Below the pieces are notes generated by a model, which was given only the letters and a program-made list of their open reading frames with translations, did no database searches and was not told where the DNA came from. Positions 1 through 8,741 of a DNA stretch of 64,000 nucleotides are shown in pieces (position 1 is the stretch's first letter; each line of letters starts with the position of its first letter). The DNA lies in NCBI GenBank assembly GCA_947258795.1, contig CAMYJU010000004.1, forward strand, positions 111,016 to 175,015, given 5' to 3'. The position numbers were made by a program, and so were the translations under genes. This DNA is from an uncultured Gammaproteobacteria bacterium. GTDB taxonomy: Bacteria; Pseudomonadota; Gammaproteobacteria; DRJJ01.

Positions 1-815
1 TCATCTTTTATGGTTTTGCGACCTATGGTAATGCCGGCTGGATGCGCGAGCAGGTCTGTATCTACATGTGCCCGTACGCGCGTTTCCAGAGCGCGATGTT
101 CGATCGCGATACCCTGATTATCTCCTACGATGGTCAACGCGGTGACCCGCGCGGCAGCCGTAAAAAGGGAGCGGACCCGTCATCACTCGGCCTAGGCGAC
201 TGTATCGACTGCACCCTGTGCGTGCAGGTCTGCCCGACCGGGATCGATATACGTGACGGCCTGCAGTACGAGTGCATCGGCTGTGCCGCCTGTATCGATG
301 TGTGCAACGGCGTCATGGACCAGATGGGATACCAGAAGGGGCTTGTACGCTATACTACTGAAAACACTATCGAAGGTAATAAAACACATATCTTCAGGCC
401 ACGCATCGTGATTTACGCGCTGCTACTGACCGCACTGACCGGCCTGCTGCTGTTCCTGATTGCGACACGCTCGCCGGTGGAACTGGATATCATGCGCGAT
501 CGTAATACGCTATATCGGGAGTTACCCGGCGGCCTGGTCGAGAACGTCTACACCCTGCGTGCAATCAATAAGTCCAACATTGACCGCATCTACCAGTTGA
601 GTGCCACTGGACTGGAGGGCCTGGAACTGATCGGCAAGCACACGGTTGTCAATATTCCTGCCGGTGGCGTTACCGAAATCAATGTCAACCTGCGCCTGGA
701 CCCGGCCGTACTCAAACGCCCGAGCAACAAGATCCAGTTCATACTGGAATCCGGTGATGGCGAACCGGTCAAGACTATACAGGAGAGCCGTTTTATCGGC
801 CCGGTAATCAGGTAA
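1..815 (+). CDS. ccoG: CcoG/FixG-type cytochrome c oxidase accessory protein, 5' end outside window
   Basis: Membrane iron-sulfur protein needed to assemble cbb3-type cytochrome oxidase, probably by handling copper for the CcoN subunit (family knowledge). The reading frame is open from base 3, so the gene starts before the window; full-length relatives are about 470 residues and roughly 270 are present. Visible are the family stretch GWMREQVCIYMCPYARFQS, a first ferredoxin-type cluster motif (CIDCTLCVQVCP, from base 201), a second (CIGCAACIDVC, around 270-305), one transmembrane helix (about 408-465) and the C-terminal Ig-like domain. FixH follows 90 bases downstream on the same strand, which is the usual fixG-fixH order. 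Confidence 0.93.
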   Translation, partial: IFYGFATYGNAGWMREQVCIYMCPYARFQSAMFDRDTLIISYDGQRGDPRGSRKKGADPSSLGLGDCIDCTLCVQVCPTGIDIRDGLQYECIGCAACIDVCNGVMDQMGYQKGLVRYTTENTIEGNKTHIFRPRIVIYALLLTALTGLLLFLIATRSPVELDIMRDRNTLYRELPGGLVENVYTLRAINKSNIDRIYQLSATGLEGLELIGKHTVVNIPAGGVTEINVNLRLDPAVLKRPSNKIQFILESGDGEPVKTIQESRFIGPVIR

Positions 816-850
816 ACTTATCAGAACGAAACCATCACATCACTATTTAC

Positions 851-889
851 CCCCTCACCCCAACCCTCTCCCTGGGGGAGAGGGAGTTA
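851..889. repeat. Intergenic hairpin repeat between ccoG and fixH
   Basis: The arms CCCTCTCCC (864-872) and GGGAGAGGG (876-884) are perfect reverse complements around a three-base loop, preceded by a C-rich arm. This type of CCCTCACCCCAACCCTCTCCC element is widely dispersed between proteobacterial genes. Lying between two cotranscribed genes it could stabilise or partly terminate the message; that role is inferred. Confidence 0.6.
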
Positions 890-905
890 ACTGGACTATA
901 GATAT

Positions 906-1421
906 ATGACTTATCATACAGACACACCAACGATACCCTGGTATCGCCAATTCTGGCCATGGTTCCTGCTGGCACTGCCGGCCACCGCCGTGATCGCCGG
1001 CATCGCCACGGTGATCATTGCGATGCAAACCCACGACACCCTGGTCAGCGACGATTATTACAAGGACGGCCTGGCGATCAACCAGGACCTGAAACGTGAA
1101 CAATTAGCACGCGACATGGGTCTGAAGGCACACATCTCTGTGAACAGGCGCAACGAACTGCGGATTCAAATGAGTGCCAGTGAGCCGTTAGCGGCATTTC
1201 CGGCGCTCGAAATCGTGTTGACCCACCCGACCCTGGCCAGCATGGACATTGCGCTGACCGCATTGATAGACCGAAATGGTGACTATGCTGTTCAACAAGC
1301 GACCATTCCGGCCGGTCACTGGTATATCAGGATCGAAGCGCCCGGACAGGACTGGCGTCTGAACGGCAGCATTCTGGTTAGTGAAGACGGGGATACGCAG
1401 GTCGTGTTACAGAATCGTTGA
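906..1421 (+). CDS. fixH: FixH family protein
   Basis: Small membrane-anchored protein of the cbb3 oxidase assembly set. The 171-residue product has a short cytoplasmic N-terminus, one transmembrane helix at about residues 15-38, and then the family signature DDYYKDGLAINQDLKRE. The rest is a periplasmic beta-rich domain. It follows ccoG on the same strand. In most genomes fixI (copper P-type ATPase) and ccoS come next, but here the following 340 bases hold only repeats and the next gene is on the other strand. The start has only a weak Shine-Dalgarno, but it places the membrane helix correctly. Confidence 0.9.
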   Translation: MTYHTDTPTIPWYRQFWPWFLLALPATAVIAGIATVIIAMQTHDTLVSDDYYKDGLAINQDLKREQLARDMGLKAHISVNRRNELRIQMSASEPLAAFPALEIVLTHPTLASMDIALTALIDRNGDYAVQQATIPAGHWYIRIEAPGQDWRLNGSILVSEDGDTQVVLQNR

Positions 1422-1467
1422 TTGAGCTGACTTGATACACACGGACAGTCGTTTGAAATATCTGTAG

Positions 1468-1497
1468 GGTGGGTTAGCGTTTTTTGCGTAACCCACC
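1468..1497. repeat. Dispersed palindromic repeat, GGTGGGTTA family
   Basis: GGTGGGTTA (1468-1476) is mirrored by TAACCCACC (1489-1497) around a T-rich loop. This pattern is a common dispersed element in gammaproteobacterial intergenic DNA. It is the first of three different repeat families in the gene-free stretch 1422-1759. Confidence 0.6.
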
Positions 1498-1585
1498 AGG
1501 CGTTACGCAGCAACACACATCAAGATCAGACCAGGGTGGCGCAATGTAGACCTGGTTGCGAATTGTAGTCCGTGGAAACGACTGG

Positions 1586-1605
1586 ATTCCCGCCTACGCG
1601 GGAAT
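1586..1605. repeat. ATTCCCGC-N4-GCGGGAAT palindromic repeat, copy 1
   Basis: Perfect 8-base arms ATTCCCGC and GCGGGAAT surround a 4-base loop, flanked by GG on the left and GACG on the right. The same element recurs at 11840-11859 and 15826-15845. It resembles the dRS3-type short repeat known from Neisseria and many other proteobacteria. Confidence 0.7.
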
Positions 1606-1623
1606 GACGACTGTAAAGTGAAT

Positions 1624-1712
1624 GTAGCCCGAATAGAGCGCAGCGCAATCCGGGATGACCGGGCAGCCGTCACATTCTCCCCCGGATTGTGTTTCACTTC
1701 ATCCGGGCTACG
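1624..1712. repeat. Long imperfect inverted repeat (GTAGCCCG ... CGGGCTAC)
   Basis: A left arm of about 30 bases (1624-1653, GTAGCCCG to CAATCCGGG) is answered by a right arm (1680-1712, CCCGGATTG to CGGGCTAC) in inverse orientation, with mismatches in the middle of each arm. This is a known style of dispersed gammaproteobacterial repeat. Nothing gene-like is present in 1422-1759. Confidence 0.6.
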
Positions 1713-1759
1713 CTGCTAAACACTATAAGCGTTCTGTAGGGCTACAGCACTTATACTAA

Positions 1760-2221
1760 CTACCAGCAACGATCAACCGTACCGGTGCCAGTTATGCCTT
1801 TGATACCTGTATTGGTCAGTGTCAGTGCCGCACATGCTCCATCTCTGACTTGGTCACCAGCCGGAGTCGCCCTGATCACAAAAGTTGTTGCCGTCGTTGC
1901 AGGTGCAGGATCAATTGCCAAATTATAGTAAGTCGCAGCACCCTCGATAGGACACTTACCCGGATATCTGGCCGGATTCGGGGTACCGCTATTAGCTGGT
2001 ACGGCATTCGTGCCAGCCATACCCAGATAGGTATTTCTTTCTGTAAAATTCCGCTCCATCGCCGCGGCCAGACCGGTCAGCACCCCGGCACAATCGGCAC
2101 GACGGCTTTTGCGTACCTGGTCCAGATAGGCCGGATAGGCCACGCCGACCAGGATTGCCAGAATCGTGATCACGATCATCAGTTCGATTAAGGTAAAACC
2201 TGTCTGTAGCTGTTTTTTCAT
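1760..2221 (-). CDS. pilE: Type IV minor pilin PilE
   Basis: Minor pilin that joins the priming complex at the pilus tip. The start at 2221 gives MKKQLQTGFTLIELMIV, a class III prepilin leader cleaved after Gly8, leaving Phe1 and Glu5 of the mature protein, followed by the hydrophobic assembly helix. The mature part is about 145 residues with Cys pairs in the C-terminal half, including a near-terminal DRCW. The frame extends 20 codons upstream, but that extension runs through a 28-base palindrome and lacks a leader, so it was rejected. It is the last gene of the minus-strand minor pilin operon, after pilY1, as in Pseudomonas. Confidence 0.9.
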   Translation of the reverse strand: MKKQLQTGFTLIELMIVITILAILVGVAYPAYLDQVRKSRRADCAGVLTGLAAAMERNFTERNTYLGMAGTNAVPANSGTPNPARYPGKCPIEGAATYYNLAIDPAPATTATTFVIRATPAGDQVRDGACAALTLTNTGIKGITGTGTVDRCW

Positions 2222-2250
2222 ATGGATACTCGATTGTTTAGGTATACAGA

Positions 2251-2278
2251 AAGGCAACACCCGTACGGGTGTTGCCTT
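2251..2278 (-). terminator. Perfect 28-base palindrome between pilY1 and pilE
   Basis: The 28 bases are an exact palindrome centred on GTAC, with arms beginning AAGGCAACACCCG. It begins 12 bases after the pilY1 stop and ends 29 bases before the pilE start. Only a weak T tract (TTTCTGT) follows on the minus strand, so it is probably a partial terminator or message-stabilising hairpin rather than a full stop. An operator site is also possible. Confidence 0.5.
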
Positions 2279-2290
2279 CATCAGCGATGA

Positions 2291-5200
2291 TTACTGCAAC
2301 TGGATTTCGCGCCAGGAACGTCTGCCACCCGGTGTCGTAATTAGACCAAAATCTTCATCGGAAATGGCACCGGTTGAATCACCGGCGAGTATTTGTACTT
2401 CATCATCGCCACCATCGCCTTCAACAATTACTGGCGTGCTCATAATTCCCGGTACAGACTGGGTTGCACCGGCTGTCTCAATATCACCGCCGCCATTGTA
2501 GACAGGCGGTTGCGTACCACCCAGCCCAAAGCCCGGGAACGCGGTACCGGTCTTGAAAAACAGTGCATACAGGCGGCTGGTACCTTCAGGTGTACACTGG
2601 TCCAGTGGGGGCGAGTATTCCGGGAAAAGCACAAATGAGCGGAATGTCAACGATGCAAAGATGTTGCGTGTACTGTTGGTGCCCAGTGCGAAATTGATAA
2701 ACCAGCCATCCTTGGTCGTCATATAATTACTGAAGCGGGTAAAATCAGAATTATCGACCGCGACATTATCGATATCGCCACCACTAATCGCGCCTGCAGT
2801 TATCACGCCATTAGGATCCCGCATATCACCCTGCGAGAATACCTGTAAGCCGGTCGTTTCCTGCAAATCGCTTACCATTACCTGCCCCCAGGTATTGCCT
2901 GATCCCGGGTCTTTTATACCGTAAAAGGTCTGCTGTGTAGCACTCTGATTATCGCTGTTCACATACAACCTGCCGGTACCGGCATAAACCCAGTGGTCAC
3001 CGCTTAGTCTATCGATAGAAAAAGACGGCGCCGTGGTAAACGGCTGGTTTGTAATCGGTGATAACAGGGCCGAAGGGATATAAGCAGACGTTCCGGCCAG
3101 GGGGATGCGATACAGACCACCGGACGGTTCCACAACCGCTCCTGAAAGGCCCTCTTCTACCGTTCCATAGTATATGGCATCATCCATGAAATCAGCAGTC
3201 CAGTTCATACTGGCCGGATCGCCCACGAATGCATTGGCGATACCCAGATCCAGATAATTGTTACCACTGAAATTCACAAACTGCTTCAGATTCAGATCAT
3301 AAACATACAAACGCGCATTCTGGTCACTATCCACCTGGGACAATGCGGTCGAGCCGATCGGACCGGAGCCGAAGGCCAGATACCAGTCGTTCCTGATCGG
3401 CGCGTTGAAGTTATTGCCTGGCCCGGCATCACGTTGCACCACCAGGGTCGGCTGACTGGTGGTAAAGCCGAGATTCGCGTCCGAGATCTCGGCCAGCACT
3501 GTTGGCGGCTGTTCTGGATTGGTAATATCCAGGATCACCACCGCGGAACGAGCAGTAATATCCGGCGTAGTGGAGCCGCCATCCCCGTCATGATCGTAGG
3601 TGACCGCACCGCCACCGAAGCGCATGTTCACCACCAGGATGGTGCCCCAGCCATTCGGGTGTATCGCATCCGGTGTAAAGATATTCACATCATAGGCCTG
3701 TGGCGAACCATCGACATAATACAGATGCGGGTAGTCCCGTTCTTTCAGCCATTGCATGTGCGGCAACAGGTTGCCCGGCACATAGGCCCACAGCTCGGCA
3801 CCCAGCGGATGCGAGGTCGGTGCCGCACTCTCGTAGGACTGCTGCGCCCGGGTCAGAGTGAAGCTATTGTTTGATGCGTTGAAGAAACCGCTGTTGAACG
3901 CATGCAACATGCCATCGTTACCGCCTACGTAGACCACCTGGCGACGGTTTGCATATTGATTCCGGAATGCAGCATAGGTGGAATCACCATTGAGGATATC
4001 AAAGGCCTTGTCTGGTTGACCAACAGCAACCGGTGAGGAGTGAATGATATCACCCAGACGCCAGTATTCATCCGATCCATCATCGTCGTAATCAATGGTA
4101 CGTGAACGATAACCCGTAATACCTTCCTTGCCACGAATAAACGCAACCACATTATCAGCCTCGGTCGCATCGGCCACCGCCATGATGTTTTCATCCAGGT
4201 TGGCCGCGACAAAATCGACGATTTCGTTCTGAGTGACTACACGGTCTGCATTGATGTCGTTCCAGGTCTTGATATGTCTGCTGGCGCCGATATTGGACAC
4301 GGTTGCTGTATAGGTGCGCTGGTTCTCGATACTGCTGTTTTGCAGACCCGCCAGGGCTTCACGTGCCTTCCAGATTGCCTTCAGTTCATCCACTTCGCCT
4401 ATGTCGGTTTCTGTATCATTATCATAAGCGGTCTGTGTATCGTAGCGGTACACCTGCGTTCTTTCTATCCCGGCAGCCTGATTAAAGCTTAGTCGTACTA
4501 TATTGTCTGTCGCAATGTCATCCAGCTGACCATTACCATCACCGTCTTCACGCAAGCGTCCTGATGTGTCAATAAACAGCGAGTGAAGCTGCCCTGCCCA
4601 CTGAATCTCCTGGCCTGTGTCGATGCTTACCTTGGGCGAATAAATCGCCTGATAAAATGCACCGGTACCGGTCACGCCGTCAGATATCACCGCGGCCGCA
4701 CTACCGGAACTGATACGCTGTTCGATATTACTGAACGCCTTGGTCAGACCGGCAACCAGCTTGGCCGGGTCGTTCGCCAACACGTAATTATCGGGTACAC
4801 CATCACCATCGGCATCCCATTCACTGGCCTGGTCAGGCCAGTAAGTTCTGCCACTGGTTCCATGGGCAACGAAATTCTGTTCGTTGAAACCGCCATATTT
4901 ACCAGCCAGCCACAGCATATTCATCTCACCGGTCAACGGGTTAGCACTATATTCCTGGGTATCGATCATGAAGGTCTGTACGGTCTGCATACCCGGGAAA
5001 TCCCCACGGATATCCTGACTGGCCGCATAATAGGCCAGCCCGGCGATATAGTAGGAATTTTCCTTCGGCGCATAGGGCGCCGTACCAAAGGCCTCACCGA
5101 GATTGGCAATCAGCTTGGAATTATTGGCCATGTCACAGTCGCCCGGTACACAACCGACATTGCGGTTGGTGCCATTAATACCCTGCATCGCGCCGACCAG

Positions 5201-6604
5201 ATTGGTCTCGGTGGTCACATTAATCGCGCCATCCGCATTACTGGGCTCACCCCAGTCGTTACTAGATGCCCTGAAGGTATAACCTGAATAAGTATTTGTT
5301 GTCGCAGACGTACCCGGTAGTTTTTTGTCCTCCCACGGGTTTGCGTCATTGATACCGACGATATAGTTTTGCTGGCATTCGTGCTGGATCGGGTCGGTCC
5401 ATGCCGTGATCGCCGGGAAGCCGTCCAGTTCGGCATCGCCGGATGCAACACCGGTCATATAATCGGTGGTTCGCCCCCGGTTCTTGTAGTAGTTCAGACA
5501 CTCGTAGAACAGCTCACCGATCGGGTCAAAGGATTTGTAGCCATTCGCACCAAACTTGTTGATGTAGTTGATCACACCACTATTGGCCACACCACTTGCC
5601 GTCGCGTCGGTGGGATCCGGGTTTACCGGGAAGGTGCCGTCGGTATCACTGAATTCCTGGTTCGGATTGACCTCAATACCACCACCGGCGGCCGGGCGGA
5701 ACTTGCCGACGTATTTCATATTCGCACGTAATACCCCGCCGTGCCGACCATGGCTGCCGTCAAGCAGATAACTCATTACCGCAAAGCGCATATTAGCTGA
5801 ATTTTTCTGGATCAGGCCTTCCGGCTTCAGGTTCGCGCCATAGCCCTTGCAGTTACGATATGTGGTCAGTGCGGTTTCATAGGTACCGTCGCAGACCAAC
5901 GCCCTGGCAAAAAGGTTATTGACCACATTACCACTGGTATTGCGGGCAGAGCTAAGCCTGAACTGGGTACCATAGCTCTGAATATAAATATCGGTTTGTG
6001 TATAGGGGGTTACGGTATTGGTGGCAACGTTAACCGAGGAGCCGATCCGCTTGTACGGGAACCAGCTATGGCCAGCGCCGAGACCCATATTGCCACGCTC
6101 CAGTACGGTGGTGGTCGCGGTATCGGTCGAACGATGCCCGCCGGTCAGCGCCCAGCGAAACTCGTCGATTGCGGTCATGGTCGCCCAGTTCAGGAAGTTA
6201 CCGCTCCAGCCGCCGGCTACGCCATTACAGGAATGATCGGCATTGCTCGGTCCGGCCGGATTGAAACGCTGGTTGCCACTGTCGTAGTCATAACACAGGC
6301 GCGGATTGAAATAACCGAGGTAATCCTTGTTGGTAAAATAACAGGTGCCGTCACTGCCCGTACGCCCAGTACAACTACCACCACCAGCAATATCATTTTG
6401 ATCGTTATAGGCCGCGCCCTGCATTGGCGTTTCGATCGACAGGTTGATCATCACGTTCGGGTCAGCACCATTGATAATCGATGGTGGCACCGCGGCGTTA
6501 TTATCCATCACCGATGTAGGCAGCGCTGCCGCATGCGACAGGCTACTGAAGCCGGTCAGGGCTGTGATCAACGCAGAAATCAGAATATTGCTTAGTTTAA
6601 ACAT
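2291..6604 (-). CDS. pilY1: Type IV pilus tip adhesin/assembly protein PilY1
   Basis: Large exported protein (1437 residues) that caps the pilus, primes assembly with the minor pilins and mediates surface contact. A Sec signal peptide is visible (MFKLSNILISALITALTGFS, ending near SHA-A). The N-terminal half is the variable adhesin region. The C-terminal half has the PilC/PilY1 beta-propeller signature YVGGNDGMLHAFN at about residue 888. Several aspartate-rich calcium-binding-type loops occur: DADGDGVPDN (about 596), EDGDGNGQLDD (about 688) and DYDDDGSDE (about 838). The start has GAGGA at good spacing. It lies between the small exported protein and pilE. Confidence 0.95.
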   Translation of the reverse strand: MFKLSNILISALITALTGFSSLSHAAALPTSVMDNNAAVPPSIINGADPNVMINLSIETPMQGAAYNDQNDIAGGGSCTGRTGSDGTCYFTNKDYLGYFNPRLCYDYDSGNQRFNPAGPSNADHSCNGVAGGWSGNFLNWATMTAIDEFRWALTGGHRSTDTATTTVLERGNMGLGAGHSWFPYKRIGSSVNVATNTVTPYTQTDIYIQSYGTQFRLSSARNTSGNVVNNLFARALVCDGTYETALTTYRNCKGYGANLKPEGLIQKNSANMRFAVMSYLLDGSHGRHGGVLRANMKYVGKFRPAAGGGIEVNPNQEFSDTDGTFPVNPDPTDATASGVANSGVINYINKFGANGYKSFDPIGELFYECLNYYKNRGRTTDYMTGVASGDAELDGFPAITAWTDPIQHECQQNYIVGINDANPWEDKKLPGTSATTNTYSGYTFRASSNDWGEPSNADGAINVTTETNLVGAMQGINGTNRNVGCVPGDCDMANNSKLIANLGEAFGTAPYAPKENSYYIAGLAYYAASQDIRGDFPGMQTVQTFMIDTQEYSANPLTGEMNMLWLAGKYGGFNEQNFVAHGTSGRTYWPDQASEWDADGDGVPDNYVLANDPAKLVAGLTKAFSNIEQRISSGSAAAVISDGVTGTGAFYQAIYSPKVSIDTGQEIQWAGQLHSLFIDTSGRLREDGDGNGQLDDIATDNIVRLSFNQAAGIERTQVYRYDTQTAYDNDTETDIGEVDELKAIWKAREALAGLQNSSIENQRTYTATVSNIGASRHIKTWNDINADRVVTQNEIVDFVAANLDENIMAVADATEADNVVAFIRGKEGITGYRSRTIDYDDDGSDEYWRLGDIIHSSPVAVGQPDKAFDILNGDSTYAAFRNQYANRRQVVYVGGNDGMLHAFNSGFFNASNNSFTLTRAQQSYESAAPTSHPLGAELWAYVPGNLLPHMQWLKERDYPHLYYVDGSPQAYDVNIFTPDAIHPNGWGTILVVNMRFGGGAVTYDHDGDGGSTTPDITARSAVVILDITNPEQPPTVLAEISDANLGFTTSQPTLVVQRDAGPGNNFNAPIRNDWYLAFGSGPIGSTALSQVDSDQNARLYVYDLNLKQFVNFSGNNYLDLGIANAFVGDPASMNWTADFMDDAIYYGTVEEGLSGAVVEPSGGLYRIPLAGTSAYIPSALLSPITNQPFTTAPSFSIDRLSGDHWVYAGTGRLYVNSDNQSATQQTFYGIKDPGSGNTWGQVMVSDLQETTGLQVFSQGDMRDPNGVITAGAISGGDIDNVAVDNSDFTRFSNYMTTKDGWFINFALGTNSTRNIFASLTFRSFVLFPEYSPPLDQCTPEGTSRLYALFFKTGTAFPGFGLGGTQPPVYNGGGDIETAGATQSVPGIMSTPVIVEGDGGDDEVQILAGDSTGAISDEDFGLITTPGGRRSWREIQLQ

Positions 6605-6634
6605 GGGGCATTCCTCGAAACTTGCACGACGGCG

Positions 6635-6940
6635 TTACTGGTTCATTTCCAGTACGACGATTTTCTTCACGACATTGCTGTTGTCCAGCGTAATAGCAGC
6701 ATTATCGACATAACCAACGCCGGTCAACGTGGTAAGTGAATTTTTCCTGCCGTCGATCATCACGGTGACATTTCTGACCGGGTCGAAATACGGCATTTTC
6801 AGCTCGGCGCCATCACTCATGATGACCTTCTGGTTGGTAATCTGGTCGATACGGCCGGTAAAGGTGTAATCGCTGGCCAGCGCAGAAAAAGACAGTATGG
6901 CTGCGCAGACCAGTAATGATATTTTGCTGAATAGGTTCAT
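6635..6940 (-). CDS. Small exported protein in the minor pilin operon, PilY2-like by position
   Basis: The product is 101 residues with a clear signal peptide (MNLFSKISLLVCAAILSFSALA, cleaved before SDYTF) and a small beta-rich mature domain of about 80 residues. The start at 6940 was chosen because CAGGAC lies just upstream and it supplies the signal sequence; the frame runs 48 codons further back through the pilX end without leader features. It lies 30 bases before pilY1. Pseudomonas has a small PilY2 after pilY1; here a similar-sized protein precedes pilY1. Homology to PilY2 was not established, so function is unknown, but a role in pilus tip assembly is a fair inference. Confidence 0.75.
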   Translation of the reverse strand: MNLFSKISLLVCAAILSFSALASDYTFTGRIDQITNQKVIMSDGAELKMPYFDPVRNVTVMIDGRKNSLTTLTGVGYVDNAAITLDNSNVVKKIVVLEMNQ

Positions 6941-6984
6941 TGTATTTGTCCTGAATTTAATCGCGTAAGCGTCGGATAAGCTGG

Positions 6985-7587
6985 TTAATCTATGCGAAAG
7001 GTTGACTGTAACATTACCCGCGCACCCGAATTGATGTGTACGCCCAGCGCGGTGATGCGGTACATATCCGGACAGGTTGCACACAGGCGCGGGTCCGGCT
7101 CCGCCGCCGCTGGTGGAGCCGGCTGGGTTTTGCCCATGTACTCAATAATGAAGCTTGCGTTCTCGCCTTCTTGCAAAGAGCCAGAATATGGCTTGAATGA
7201 TGCATTCCATACATTCAGTCCGCCGTCGGTCCAGTATTCAAGCGGACAGCCATTTTCTCCTGCAGCACCAATCCGGTTGTCGCAATCGCAAAAACCGTTC
7301 GTGCATACCGTATCGGCAATGTCGCCATTAATATCGGTGTTCGCGGTCATGCTTTGGCTGACATAATTTTCTCCCTCCCTGAGCGCTGCCTCGGCAGCCT
7401 GGAACGCGAGCTGGCTGCTGCGTGAATTGGCCGCCATTTTTTCCTCGAGCACGGAGTTGTTGACACTGGTAATACTGAGTAAAGACATCACCAGTAATAT
7501 CAATAGGGAGATGACCAGAACCGAGCCCTGTTCACGGCGGCCCGGTGCCTGGCTAGATATAATTGAATGAGAGACGCGTGCTTTCAT
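6985..7587 (-). CDS. pilX: Type IV minor pilin PilX
   Basis: The N-terminus REQGSVLVISLLILLVMSLL is a prepilin leader with cleavage after Gly and no Glu5, which is usual for PilX/GspK-type subunits that sit at the tip. EEKMAANSRSSQLAFQAAEAAL is the PilX_N family signature. The mature domain has six or more cysteines (CTNGFCDC, CPLEYW, CATCPD). An alternative GTG start lies at 7593 and overlaps the pilW stop; the ATG at 7587 is preferred. Translation is probably coupled to pilW. Confidence 0.9.
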   Translation of the reverse strand: MKARVSHSIISSQAPGRREQGSVLVISLLILLVMSLLSITSVNNSVLEEKMAANSRSSQLAFQAAEAALREGENYVSQSMTANTDINGDIADTVCTNGFCDCDNRIGAAGENGCPLEYWTDGGLNVWNASFKPYSGSLQEGENASFIIEYMGKTQPAPPAAAEPDPRLCATCPDMYRITALGVHINSGARVMLQSTFRID

Positions 7588-7589
7588 GA

Positions 7590-8741
7590 TCACAGCACCC
7601 CGCGATTTCTGAATTTAAAGGTTGAGGTCACGATAAAGCGAATATTGCGGTCCGACGGACTGGTCACATCAACGCCATTGATGGTCTTGGTGACCGTCTC
7701 CGGCTGAACCTTGACCTGCTCGATCGAGCGCATTAGCAGACTGACGCGGGCGCTGACTATATTCGCGACGTTCGTTACATTATTCATGGTCACGTAGCGA
7801 TCGGCGATACCGTCTGCCGTGGTGTCTTCACCATACAGCACCTGCATGTTCTCGACGCCCTCGACCAGTTCCTGCACGTTACTTATAGGGCCCATGTTGA
7901 AACTGCCACGCCACAACGACGGCCCGCCATAATTGCCCTGCGCAATATAATAGCCATTGCTGACCAAAGTATAGATTTTCATGGTGCCGGTATAGACATG
8001 GCTCCAGGTCGATGCGGCCAGATTATCCGGGGCCGTGCTGGCGATCACGGCACGTGATAGTGTAGTAGCGGACGCGGCAGGCGCCTGTCGAAACAGGTCT
8101 GCACCAATACAATCGCTGACCAATGTGATCGATAACGGCGGTACACCATTCGCAACGGTCGTGGTTAATGCCGCTGCGCTAACAACGGTAGTGCCGTCCG
8201 CAGTCGCGCCGGTCGGGCTTTCCTGCGCGTATTTGACGATTACCAAATCGGATCCTTCGATTGGTGGAAACAGGAGGCCCGCAAAATCCGCGTCCAGACC
8301 ATTCCCATTACTATCAGTCCAGTTAGTCTGCGCTACCGTGTTATTAGTGGTAGTGAAGCCATCACCAGGAGAAGTTGAGAAATCACCGGTAGATGTTGTA
8401 CTGGCCTCCCATCCGGCCACTGCATTTTGCAGATTATAAAAGTTATCAGCATTTGTTCCAGCAGCTATATTGAGCTGGTTGGTAAAACTATTGCCAGTAC
8501 AGCCCATGAAACCGGCCTCTCTGAAGTCCTGGCCGAGGAACATCAGAGCAAAGCGCGCGTTCTCTTGGATGCGCGCGACCGCCTCCTGGTAGCGCGAGGT
8601 CTGCTTGTTGCTGGACAACACCTGCAGGATGCCGGCCAGCAGGAACAGGCTGATCGCAACCGCAACCATGATCTCGACCACGGTAAAGCCCTGCTGACGA
8701 TGAGACGGTTTGTGACAAGATTGTTTTCGCAACATGATCAT
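7590..8741 (-). CDS. pilW: Type IV minor pilin PilW
   Basis: This 383-residue prepilin has the leader RQQG followed by FTVVEIMVAVAISLFLL, giving mature Phe1 and Glu5. The large C-terminal domain is typical of PilW, which binds the other minor pilins and PilY1 in the priming complex. The ATG overlaps the pilV TGA (ATGA at 8741-8738) and the 3' end meets the pilX start, so the three genes are translationally coupled. Confidence 0.92.
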   Translation of the reverse strand: MIMLRKQSCHKPSHRQQGFTVVEIMVAVAISLFLLAGILQVLSSNKQTSRYQEAVARIQENARFALMFLGQDFREAGFMGCTGNSFTNQLNIAAGTNADNFYNLQNAVAGWEASTTSTGDFSTSPGDGFTTTNNTVAQTNWTDSNGNGLDADFAGLLFPPIEGSDLVIVKYAQESPTGATADGTTVVSAAALTTTVANGVPPLSITLVSDCIGADLFRQAPAASATTLSRAVIASTAPDNLAASTWSHVYTGTMKIYTLVSNGYYIAQGNYGGPSLWRGSFNMGPISNVQELVEGVENMQVLYGEDTTADGIADRYVTMNNVTNVANIVSARVSLLMRSIEQVKVQPETVTKTINGVDVTSPSDRNIRFIVTSTFKFRNRGVL

